From assembly GCF_003473485.1 (NCBI RefSeq), contig NC_053049.1, positions 11,656,001-11,720,000 of the forward strand: a DNA stretch of 64,000 nucleotides. Direction: 5' to 3'. Shown one piece after another: positions 38,478-48,762 of this stretch. Below the pieces are notes generated by a model. The model was not told the origin of the DNA and did no database searches. It was given only the letters and a program-made list of their open reading frames with translations. Each line of letters begins with the position of its first letter. Positions within the stretch are counted from its first letter, which is position 1. The position numbers were made by a program, and so were the translations under genes. Source of the DNA: Medicago truncatula. Its lineage: Eukaryota > Streptophyta > Magnoliopsida > Fabales > Fabaceae.

Positions 38478-39364
38478 GAGTAAATAGTCAATTTTTCCTG
38501 TGAAATTGTAAGTTCCATCAATTACCTCCTTGAAATTAACAAAACTTCAATTACCCCCCTGAAATTTCACAACGTTAGTCAATTTATCCCCTCCGTCAAA
38601 TTTTTCTGTTAGTGAACATGACGTTTTGCAAATACCCCCCCTGAAGTTTTGCACTTATGTGCAAAATGCCCCCAAAATTTAAAAATTTATATTTTTTTTT
38701 CTTTAAAACAAACAATTAATAGTTAAATATTAAAACTAACTATTAATTTTGGAATTTGGGAAAACTACATGCATATATACATCAAAATAGGCTCCAAAAT
38801 GGGGGAAAATATGTATTTTTTAAAGTGACAATAATGGGATGATTTGTGGATTAATATTGGAGGTTGTGTAGTTTAAATGGTTTGAGCAAATTGTTGAAGG
38901 AGTTGGAGGAGTTAAAAGACTAAGATGGTGAAGGACAAAATATAAATTTAAATCTGATTATTAATTTGTTTAGAAACCTCTAAAAATAATAATTTGTCTA
39001 TTAGAAATAATCATTATTGTCACTTTAAAAATACACATTTTTCCCTATTTTGATGTATATATATATATGTAGTTTTTCCAAACTCCAAAATTAATAGTTA
39101 GCTTTAATATTTAACTATTAATTGTTTGTTTTTAAGAAAAAAATAATATAAATTTTTAAGTTTGGGGGGCATTTTGCACATAAGTGCAAAACTTCAGGGG
39201 GGGGGGGTATTTGCAAAACGTCATGTTCACTAACAGAAAAATTTGACGGAGGGGGTAAATTGACTAACGTTGTGAAATTTCAGGAGGGTAATTGAAGTTT
39301 TGTTAATTTCAGGGGGGTAATTAATTAAACTTACAATTTCAGGGGGGAAATTGACGATTTACTC
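38478..39364. mobile_element. Foldback/MULE-type MITE with arms of several hundred bp
   Basis: The ends gagtaaatagtcaattttt and aaattgacgatttactc begin inverted repeats that extend at least 300 bp into the element (e.g. ctattaattttggaatttgg inside left, ccaaactccaaaattaatag inside right). The flanking 10-mer atttaatatc is exact (38468-38477 and 39365-39374). It is inserted directly in the AHL exon remnant. A transcript would form a long hairpin. Confidence 0.9.
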
Positions 39365-41520
39365 ATTTAATATCTCTCAATATTTTTTTATTGTTATTAG
39401 CATACACATGTGTGTCTATATATATATATATATATATGTGTGTGTTATCTCAAAAAAAAATATATGTGTGTGTGTGTAAAAAACCTTCTGACTGTTGGAG
39501 CTTGATAAATGTCACCTATGACTCTTTCAAAAAAAAAATGTCACCTATGATTTGATTGACTTTAGGCCGGAGGAATTTTTTAAATTTGTAGAAGATATTG
39601 CTTTGTGCATGGTTTAAGAGTATATGTATCATGGCTCATGTCATATAACTTTGTCTAATCATCGACAATATTGAGATAGCTGCTCTTCTCAAACAAGATT
39701 ATTTTTTTATAGGGGATGCTGTGATTTTAGTCAGCAATTGTGTCATGGAAATACAAGCAATGACATGATGTGGATAAAGATTTATTTCTAAATTCAGAAA
39801 ATAATTTCATAGTTTATACTACAAGCAAGTTTGCGTAAGTAAATAGTTTATAGACAAAAAGCTAGAGCTTGTCAAAAATTGAGATGCAAAAAGTTAATTT
39901 TAATCAATCAGCATGAATTTTTCCTTTAAGATATTATTTTTGGTATCCCACAAGTTTAATACATGGGAGATAATCGTTTCCGAAACACGATTCAAATTTT
40001 GATTTGTTATGTTATAAGAGACAGCTAGTTTCTTCGGCTAAACTCATCTCGAATATGTTCCCTATAGGATTTGATCAAAGAAAGGGATTTAGTTTAAGGT
40101 TGAATATGTTATTACTCCTTGTAAAAATGGGATCTTCTAAGTTTAATCCTATTAAAAAAAAGGTATTTTAATCATTCAAATTATATTCATTTCTTAGGCA
40201 TAGTAGTTCTCCAAATAAGGATCAATGTTACAAGAAATGAATTTGTGTACGTGCACGACTAAATTACATTCTTTATCTTAAATAGGGACTAAGTTTTGAA
40301 GGTCTCAATTTTGTAAGAACACAAAATATATCTGACCAATTACCTCCTAGGAAGAAGGAATTATGGTTACTACCAAAAAGAAAGTAGAATGTTTATTACT
40401 GAAATTTATAATTTATTATAAGGTTAAATATATTTGTAATCTCTAGAAAATCATTACCTTTCAAGTTTAGTTCTTAAATAAATTTTATACATTCTAAGTC
40501 CCTCTTTGGCTTTTTATAGGGACTATTTTAAAAGATAAACACCTGACTTTTTGAAGAAAAGAAAAATAAAACAGGTACCAACTTAAATTGTTGAGAAAGC
40601 AAATAAAATTCATTATATAGTATCAACATCAATTTCTTGCTGTGTGTTAATACTTACTTCGACAATAACAAAAATTCCTAGTCCAAGCCATAAATTGTAG
40701 TCTGAAATAAAGCTGATTATATGATGCTCAATTGATTTTGACTTGTAATTTTGTCATATATTTATGAACGATAACATGTTGATGCTATACACCATATATA
40801 TGATGACAAGTTGGTCCATTTTTTTACCGTGAAAGTTAAAATATATCATGTTCAGTATATATGATCACGTACATACCAATGTTTACTAACACAAAACAAA
40901 AAAATGGTATATAAACTAATAAAATGTTGGCTTGAAATTTGGTCATGTATGTGTCATTGTTTAGTAGATTTGTTAGAATTGGAATGATGAGAAGAACAGT
41001 GGTAGAAGTTACCTCACTTTGCTTCATGGGATCTTAGATCTGATCTATGCACAATAATATTTTTAATGTCACTAATTCATTGAAAGAGCTATAGTTAAAA
41101 ACAACAAGAAATATTCATGAAAAGGGACTAATTGTCTTCATGTGATTAAAAAAGTAAAGTAATTTTTAGTACCTTGCCGTATTTGGATGGACTTCTGAGT
41201 CTAGGGAACACCTCACCTCATAGTGTATTTATGTTCTCTAGAACAATACTAATTGCTTTATCAAAAAAAAATAAAAAATAAATACTAATTGCTCTGCAAA
41301 ATTAAGAGAAAAAGTTAAATATTTTAAGATAAAGGATAAAACTAAAAGAAAAAAAATTAGACTGAAAAAGAGAACAAATATTACATATGAAAGGTTAAAT
41401 AAGTTTTTTGTTTCGATAAATATATCATTTTATTTCGTCACTATAAAACTTTTCTTTAAACAATGGTCTTTTAAATGTTTTATGTCAAAAAAATTGGTGA
41501 TCATTGTTAAAAGCAAAATG

Positions 41521-41707
41521 CTATTTCTCTACAAAAATAACATCAAGAATTTTTTAAGACACGGCTGACAAGTTTTAATTACATGATTTATTTGTTCACT
41601 TACTTTTTTAAGCCACACATCCTTGAATTGTGGCAAATAGTACATTATGATTGATTGACTGCTCTTTATTCTTGAAGAATTCTTGATGTTATTTTTCCTA
41701 GAGATTA
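41521..41707. mobile_element. Short inverted-repeat MITE
   Basis: Left end ctctacaaaaataacatcaagaat pairs with right end attcttgatgttatttttcctagag. A similar end (tctctagaaaaataacatcaagaat) lies in unit C at about 31,040. About 190 bp, non-coding. Confidence 0.6.
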
Positions 41708-42220
41708 CTCAAAAAAAAAAAACATAATGCAAAGGAATTAATGGATGAAAGATGATGATGATATTATTATATAGACCGAAAACTTATTTTAATGTAAGTT
41801 TTTAGCCTATCTATATATTGTCACGTGTCCAACCTTTATCAACAAGGACCAAATTTGCTTGGTGGTTGAAAGCATTTCGAAGGTCTATTTTTGTAGAAAT
41901 TTTTTAGAGCTAAAAATAAAAGATTGTATATTTATATGAACTAAAAATTATTTTATATATCCATAAACTAAATAGTTTAAATAAGAGTAAACCGAGAAGA
42001 AAAAAAGTTAATGTGCTCTTTGGAGGTAAGATCGAGATTTCTATGGTTACATTAGAAGAAGAAAATAAAACAAAAAGGACTAGGGTTTACGGAGGTAAGA
42101 TCAAGATAGCAACATAAGGTTCAAACTAATCATTGGACTTGATGGAAAAACAAACATGTTAAATTAAAATGTCTTAATTTTTTAACATAAGAATTTTGTC
42201 TTTGTGAGCTTTGACAACTT

Positions 42221-42228
42221 TATAAATA
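42221..42228 (+). promoter_or_regulatory. TATA box of kiwellin copy 4
   Basis: TATAAATA lies 64 bp before the start codon, after taagaattttgtctttgtgagc, the diverged counterpart of the block in the other copies. Confidence 0.75.
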
Positions 42229-42284
42229 ACATGTTACCTAAACTCTACTTCACACCATCGTTAAGAAAACAAAATAAAAATAAA

Positions 42285-42863
42285 ATGAAGGGTGTCAAAA
42301 TTAGTTTAAATTTCATTCAAACCATAATCTTTCTTCTAATTCTTGTATCAACTTTATGCCTAAGCATTGAAGCTTCAACATGCAAACCAAGTGGAAAAAT
42401 AAAAGGTAAAAAATTTAAATCAAGACTATGCAATAGAGCAGACCAATCTGAGTGCTGCAAACCAGGAAAATCTTACACAACATTCAAGTGTTCACCACAA
42501 GTGTCACACAAAACAAAAGCAACCCTAACACTGAACAGCTTTGAAAAAGGTGGAGATGGAGGAGCACCATCAGAATGTGACAACAAGTTTCACTCTGACA
42601 AAACACCTGTTGTAGCATTATCAACTGGTTGGTTCAACAATAATAAGAGGTGTTTGAAAAAGATTACTATATTTGGAAATGGTAAAAAGGTTAATGCTAT
42701 GGTTGTTGATGAGTGTGATTCTACTCAAGGGTGTGATGCTGAACATGATTTTCAACCTCCTTGTTCAAACAATATTGTTGATGCTTCTGCTGCTGTTTGG
42801 AAGGCTTTGGGTGTGCCTGAAAAAGATTGGGGTGAAATGGAAGTTTTCTGGTCAGATACTTGA
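42285..42863 (+). CDS. Full-length kiwellin / ripening-related protein grip22-like, copy 4
   Basis: Single exon, 192 aa from the ATG equivalent to the other copies (MKGVKISL); the in-frame ATG at 42204 lies upstream of the TATA box. Signal peptide about residues 1-28. The mature protein has the N-terminal module CKPSGKIKGKK...C..ADQSECCKPGKSY..FKCSP, then [47 protein letters not shown] and the loop AEHDFQPPC. It ends [17 protein letters not shown]...FWSDT. Ten cysteines are present, as expected for complete kiwellins. Kiwellins are secreted cysteine-rich proteins linked to fruit ripening and pathogen response; some bind fungal effectors. It is the family-like member of the cluster and the reference for what the other three lost. 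Confidence 0.93.
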   Translation: MKGVKISLNFIQTIIFLLILVSTLCLSIEASTCKPSGKIKGKKFKSRLCNRADQSECCKPGKSYTTFKCSPQVSHKTKATLTLNSFEKGGDGGAPSECDNKFHSDKTPVVALSTGWFNNNKRCLKKITIFGNGKKVNAMVVDECDSTQGCDAEHDFQPPCSNNIVDASAAVWKALGVPEKDWGEMEVFWSDT

Positions 42864-42869
42864 TGCAAT

Positions 42870-43872
42870 GAAAATTAATTATATCTATATTTGTGTGTTA
42901 GTGTGTATTTATCATGGTACATACATAATATAAGCCAAGACTATGATATAGTGAGAAGATTATGATATACAAGTGAGATGATTATGATATACAAGTGAGA
43001 TAAATTCTACGTTTTCATCGTTGAATCAATAAGTCGGAGCAAAATCAAGATGTGATTTAACTTATAGATTCAATGGTAAAAAACAAACTTATACATGATG
43101 TAAGATTAATTCATTTGTGCACCATAGACAAAACTTATAATACAAATAAGGGTTCAATATGTTTTTAGTCCCTATAAATATACTAACTTTTCGTTTTAAT
43201 CCTTCTAAAATTTTCCTTCGACTTTTAGTCCTATGAAATTTTCAATCACCACTTTTGGTCTCCATTTTTAAGTAAAATCATGTTTAGAGTTTGTATTTTT
43301 CAATGAAATTATTTAGAAAAATGTAGAATATTGTAAAAATCTTTGCAAAAATAGCAAAATGAAGTTTTTAACAAAATATGAATTTTTATACGCAAAAATA
43401 TAAAAATTAATGTTTTGTTAAATTTTTTTAACCTTTTTTGGAGATTCTTATGATATTATAATAGACACAAATTTTTATAGAAAAAAATAGAGAAATTTCT
43501 CAGTTATAATAATAATAACATATTTTCAAGGAAATTATGCAAAAAAGTGTAGAATATTGTAAAAATCTCTGCAAATAAAAAATATAATTTTTTTAACAAA
43601 ATATGAATATTGTAAATAATTTTTTAACTGCAAAAACATATAAAAATTCATGTTTTGTTAAAAAAATTCTAATAACGTCGTACAAGGACGATGAACAAAA
43701 CAACGTCGCACTAAGATGATAAAATCACAAAAGAAAAAATGAAATAGATGAGAAAATCACTTATTTCGATAAAAAGGAACGAGAAAAACGAGTTGGAAGA
43801 GTGATTTCGGGTCAAAAATTGATCCTAAATCACCCATCTTCGATGATATGGAGGAAAAAAACTAGAGTTTTA
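42870..43872. other. Intergenic DNA after kiwellin copy 4
   Basis: No gene was seen. From about 43,150 it holds repeats: a half MULE-MITE phrase (tatgtttttagtccctataaa) and two related A/T blocks about 240 bp apart (gcaaaaa...gtagaatattgtaaaaatct). Confidence 0.45.
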
Positions 43873-44901
43873 GGGTCCGTTTGATGATCTGGATATGATA
43901 GAGGCAAGATATATGATATAAAGTTGGATAGAGATAGGATATGATAAGGACATGATAAACATTAATCATATCATGTGTTTGATGCGTACATGATAACAAA
44001 CAAGGTACCATTATAATTAAATGAAAAATTGCTTTCATAATTGATTAAATATTGTAAAAATGGCATGTTATAATTATAATAGAAATTACATGCTATCATT
44101 ATTTTAAAAATGACAATATTTTCAAAATGGTAGAATATTAAGACAATAAATAAGGAATGATCTTCTAATCTCATTAGGATAATTTCTAACCCAACCTATA
44201 TTCAGGATAGAAATTACAAAGGAAAGTCAGGATAGGATAGAAAAATGGTTTATTTTAGGCTTAATTACACTTTTGGTCCTCGTGTTTTGGCCTACTCACG
44301 AAACTGGTCATGCCCTTTTAAAACTGAACAAAACGGTCCTTCAATTACCATTTTTGTTGCATTTTTCGTCCTACCCCCCATTTTATTCTCCAAAAAACGC
44401 AGAGAAATGGCAGTTTTAGACCTACCCCTTATGTTCAACCATGAAATAAACAAAGAATAAAGCATGTGGGTACAAAGAATCCACTTTATTCAACACACTA
44501 ATCAAAAAAAATCCTAATTTCTAAGTTATGTTTCAAGTTAGGGTTTTTTTGGTTAGTGTGATGAATAGAATAAATTCTTTGTGCCCACATGTTTTATTCC
44601 TTGTTGATTTCATGGTTGAGCATAGGGGTAGGTCTACAATCGCCTAAAACTGCTATTTCTCTGCGTTTCTGGAGTTTGAAAATAGGAGGTAGGACGAAAA
44701 ATGCAACAAAAATGATAATTGAAGGACCATTTTGTTCTGTTTTAAAAGGCCGGGACCAGTTTCGTGAGTAGGCCAAAACACGAGGACCAAAAGTGTAATT
44801 AAGCCTTTATTTTATCATATCCCTTTGGTACATCAAACATGAGATTTAAGCAGGATATGATTAATGTATCATATATTGTCTCCCTACCATCAAACAAACC
44901 C
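43873..44901. mobile_element. Harbinger-like MITE hosting a nested MULE MITE
   Basis: The ends gggtccgtttgatg and catcaaacaaaccc are inverted repeats, with TA shared on both flanks. The interior gatatgatagaggcaagatat recurs inverted near the right end. A 548 bp MULE-type MITE was inserted in it later. The assignment to a superfamily rests on the ends only. Confidence 0.65.
44258..44805. mobile_element. MULE-type MITE with long arms, 9 bp target duplication
   Basis: Arms of about 200 bp (ggcttaattacacttttggt left, accaaaagtgtaattaagcc right) form a near-perfect inverted repeat. The 9-mer tttatttta is exact on both sides (44249-44257 and 44806-44814). The frames that appear on both strands are mirror images of the arms, not genes. 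Confidence 0.92.
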
Positions 44902-45107
44902 TAGGAACGGCTCACAGAACTAAAATAATGATATCCGTTCATTCAAATTGGTAGAATATATAGATTGATCAAGAACAACACGAAAATGGATGAATTTGTG
45001 ATTAAACTTATAACATTCAAGCTAATAACTTTCTATTCAAACTCATAGATGACACAATTATTACATAGCTTTTTAAATATGACAGCCAACTATTGATTTG
45101 AACATTT

Positions 45108-45843
45108 TTATTTGTAATATACTCTTAGAACATTGGAGCCAATTGTTCCATGGAAGTTTTTGCAAAAGACATTAACCTCTTTTTTTATCTTGAGAAGATA
45201 AAATGTAAACTTGATCTAATACAATATTGAAACAACTCGTGCAATTCAGATTAATAGCTAAGTCACCAATGTAACTTCCATTAAATCCACGATATGTCAC
45301 ATTAGTCACTTGCACGGATGATTCCTAGTAATTTCCACAAAATTCAAAACATAACTAAGTAAGTATGATATATTATTATATCCAATAGAAAGACACATAT
45401 TTGAAATGACAAGATAGATATAAATCTATAGTAAAATGTTTACCTTTTCCACTTTAATGTCATAGTGTTTAGCTCTCTTTTTAGCTCTGTAGAATTGGTT
45501 TATAACTATTGGATTCTTAACATTTGAAAGTTGGATTTGCTCAAAAGTTATATTTCTTGCATAACCCGATCCACCCTGCAAATAGAAAATCTTGACGTGA
45601 AAGATAGTTACTATATAATTTGAAACCGTGGAGTTAGAACTTTAAACCATGTTGTTATAGACGAGAGATCTAGAGCGTATGTTTATTTTAAGATGAATGT
45701 TATTTGAACAACCAATTTGCTGACAACTTATTTGACAATCATATTTTACAAAGAAAAAAGTGGTTTGGCACGGAAACCATAATAATAGAGAGATAAAATA
45801 AAAAGTAATGTGAGTATGAGAGAGAAAGTTGTTGCAAAAGTTG

Positions 45844-45892
<49 letters not shown>

Positions 45893-47083
45893 CTAGTATC
45901 AAATTTACATAAATTATTTGAGATTAAGAAAATAGTGGAAAAAAAGTTGTTGAATTATAATTAATTTCCACCCACATATTAGTTACTCACAGGAAATGTC
46001 TTGATTCTAGCTCCATTTGTAGTGTTAGTGAAGCTACAATTATGTACATAAACTTCTTCAACTGTCTGATAAGACTCATTTATACCAAGGCTACCAATGC
46101 TGCTTCATTCACACGTTTTATTAGATTTCTCAAATATTGAAATGATAATACTCTATCAATGAAACATGAGTTATAAGATTAAATGGAATAAACTACAATT
46201 CATTTACAAATTTAAAGAAAATAAAATACAAATTATAGAAAATAACCTTATCCCATGACCTAGTCCACAAGCAATACGAGTAGCGCTGATGTAAGAGGAA
46301 CCTTCTTTGACGGCAATACAATCATCACCTGTTTATACGAAAGTCAACTCATTTTATAGAATCTACGTGTCTAAAATATGTTTTACGCTGATAGTAACGG
46401 TGTGTATATAAATTAAACTCATTTAAAGATATTTAAATTTAAATTTCATAAGATAAAAATAAATAATCTTTGATTACCTGATTGAATAGTAGAGTCTTCT
46501 ATTGATACATTCTTGGAAGTAGAAATATCAAATCCATCGGTGTTAGGGCTATAAGAAGGAGATTGAATATCTATATTGGAGAATTTCGCACCATTGCAAT
46601 CCGATAAGGTTATATGTTGTTTCGGGCTATTAGTAAACTTCAAGTTACTAACACATTGCAGAAAAAGAAAGACAATATCTGTACAATTATATCAACATGA
46701 AATTAATATGATATACAATCATTTAAAATTTATACTTTGGACTCAATAATTGGAGAAAATAAATTATTATGATATACAATCGTTAGTAATTGGAGAATTT
46801 TTAGCACAAGATGCAGAATACTAATTCTCACAAAATAAAAACATTATTGAATTAAAGTTCTTTTCTTAAAAAAGAATTTTTAGCACAAGATGCAGAATAA
46901 TCATACCCTAGGTCGAGAGCAACTCTTGCATGGCCACCATGTAGAACCATTGCCGTCGATTCCTCCTCCGCCTGTGCCATCAATTGTGACACCGTTTACA
47001 TATTGGATCTTAATCCAATGTTCATCATCTTTCAATGCTTCCTTAGAAGGTGCAACGACTTTCCCTTGAAGCTACAATAAGCA
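45108..47083 (-). pseudogene. Polygalacturonase (GH28) pseudogene, 5' end missing
   Basis: Minus-strand exon segments give a GH28 pectin hydrolase: LQGKVVAPSKEAL...GGIDGNGSTWW (about 47083-46920), HITLSDCNGAKFSNI...SPNTDGFDIS (about 46647-46484), then DDCIAV...CGLGHGI (about 46330-46250). These are followed by an exon with TNGARIKTFP (about 46100-45992), GGSGYARNITFEQI (about 45577-45445) and a C-terminal exon. All four family motifs are present (NTD, GDD, GHG, RIK). It is broken in two ways. No first exon with signal peptide was found; instead the 1.57 kb duplicated unit begins about 35 bp upstream. In the last exon a run of seven A (one too many) shifts the frame before the expected ...NFHGTIGSNVLRVYYK end. 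The splice joint after the first segment is also poor. Confidence 0.8.
45848..45890. repeat. AT microsatellite
   Basis: A perfect (TA)n tract of about 21 units in an intron of the polygalacturonase pseudogene. Confidence 0.95.
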
Positions 47084-47115
47084 TGGGTGTAAAATAAATA
47101 AATAAATATAGGTTT

Positions 47116-48682
47116 CTTCTACTGTACACTCATATATTTGTATGTACCAATACTCCAAATTAAAATGGTCAATAGATTTTTGACAGCATGGAACAAGTAA
47201 GTATGACTGGATTATAGAATTAGCACCACCAAACTTGTGAGTTTTGCATTTTGGGGTTTTTATTGTATGGTATAATTAATTTTAATTTGATTAAACAGAA
47301 AACAAATCGTTACTTCTTCTCCTTCTTCATGGCAGTTCTTCTTCTTCATCTCCTTCATTGCAACCAGCATTGCAGTGGTCTAAATATTGAAAAGGACAGC
47401 AAGAACAAGAAGGAGGCTACTATTTCAAGGTATGGGTTTGCATTTCGATCTCACTCCTTTTCAATTTTCACGATAATGATTTGTACGTGAGAGAGATGTT
47501 TTCACTCATCTACATGAATGTTGCTTCTCATAAATTAATGTTTTTCATTGTAATTTATTTAATAATTTCATCAGCCTCGTCTTGATCTATGTGTTTCTAT
47601 TCTTATAATACAATGATTTGTGTTCTTGTGTTGCTTTCAGTTTATTCGAAGTATTCTTGCGGCATTACCCCTAACAATAGCTGCATGGAGTACGGTAGAA
47701 TTCCCCGGTACGGTCATTCAGGATTTGCCAACTGATCTGAGGGTCAGGAACGGCCTTTTGAAGCGCTAGTAGTTGTAGCTGTGGCCACACCAGAGAGCTA
47801 CAGGTACACCTGGGGCAACAGAGCACTCACAGGCGGGGTCGGGGAATTGGACCTATTTGTAAAGGGTTATGCCTCTGTTTTTAGTCGGCTGTTTGACCAA
47901 CCGCAGAAAGCCTTCACACATATTTCCTTCCTACCTCTTTCTATCATTCGGAAAAGTGGCCTAGCTAACTCTTGTATTGATCAAAGACTTGGGTAACTAT
48001 TCGGTTAGCGTCTTTCACTTAATGAATCATGCCTTTTTCAAAGCATTACTATTCCTGAACCACAACTTAATAGAATTCATTCTTTAAGCCACATTTGCTG
48101 ATGAAAGAACAGCAAGAATGGGTTTTTGAAAGACAAATGCAAAATGCAAAGAAAGCAATTTTTTTTAAATAAAGGATGTAAAGTTCAATTTTTAAATATT
48201 TAATTTTATCACATGATAAATAAAAATTTAAGATTAAAATTGAAAAATTAATAAAAATGTCAAAAAGCAATCGTTTATATATTTTCATAGTTAGCTGGCC
48301 CGTTTGTTATAGATTTTTTTTAAAATAGATTTTTGTAATGTAATATGTTTTTGTTATAATTTTTTTTAAGGAAAGCTTGAAATAAAAAATTTATTTGAAT
48401 AGCTTATTTTAAAATGTCATTATAAGTATTTCACCTTTTTGTTATAATTTTTTTTAAATACTAAAATTTTGAAAAAAATCTCTAAAAACAAGTTATTTCA
48501 AATAGCTTTTCATAAAAATCATTTTTGAAAGATGTCATTTTAAAAAAAATATGTGATTTTTACTATGTAAAATCTCAAAAAATAAATATTTAAGTTAGTG
48601 AATGTCAAAATAAATATTTGAGTAAATTTCCAAAAAAAATCCATTTTTAGAATTACAAAGAAAAATCTATTTCTTTTAAAAT
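47116..48682 (+). repeat. 1.57 kb duplicated unit with mitochondrial-like core, copy 1
   Basis: Matches 56281-57848 at about 97-98% by eye, including short indels. The core (about 47640-48057) is GC-richer than its surroundings and reads ATPESYRYTWGNRALTGG...[13 protein letters not shown]. It ends with a 63 bp piece (47995-48057) that encodes [21 protein letters not shown], which I recognise as part of plant mitochondrial nad5. The part before it begins after an acceptor-like tgttgctttcag and may also be mitochondrial. A plausible small exon (MAVLLLHLLHC...) with donor lies at 47331-47429. I cannot assign a function; it is most simply a nuclear insertion of organelle DNA that was later duplicated. 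Confidence 0.7.
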
Positions 48683-48698
48683 CTAAAACAAACGGGCC
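48297..48698. mobile_element. MITE with GGCCCGTTTGTT ends
   Basis: The ends ggcccgtttgttatagattt and aaatctaaaacaaacgggcc form inverted repeats. The copy in the duplicated unit at 57.47 kb is cut short at its right end, so the duplication boundary falls inside this MITE. Confidence 0.8.
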
Positions 48699-48762
48699 CG
48701 GAACGTGCTCCAGAACTTTGAAGATATGAATATTCATTCAAGCAACATTCTATGGAGAAAAT

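Larger units (their letters stand above)
38373..42960. repeat. Duplicated unit D (AHL exon remnant to kiwellin copy 4)
   Basis: It begins in a remnant of the AHL last exon and carries the AHL 3' flank (gattgactttagg at about 39,550; tcaaacaagattatt at about 39,697). It also carries the gatcacgtac block (about 40,863), promoter, gene and 3' flank. It is more diverged from A than B is. Confidence 0.75.

Noticed and set aside
44245-44776. Frames of 60-71 codons on both strands with mirrored peptides
   Set aside because: They are translations of the two arms of a MULE-type MITE and are nearly identical because the arms are inverted copies.
47251-47490. 79-codon frame at the start of the 1.57 kb unit
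   Set aside because: It runs through a putative splice donor and is not conserved as a start codon in the second copy (ATG to ATT for the inner start); too weak to call a gene.
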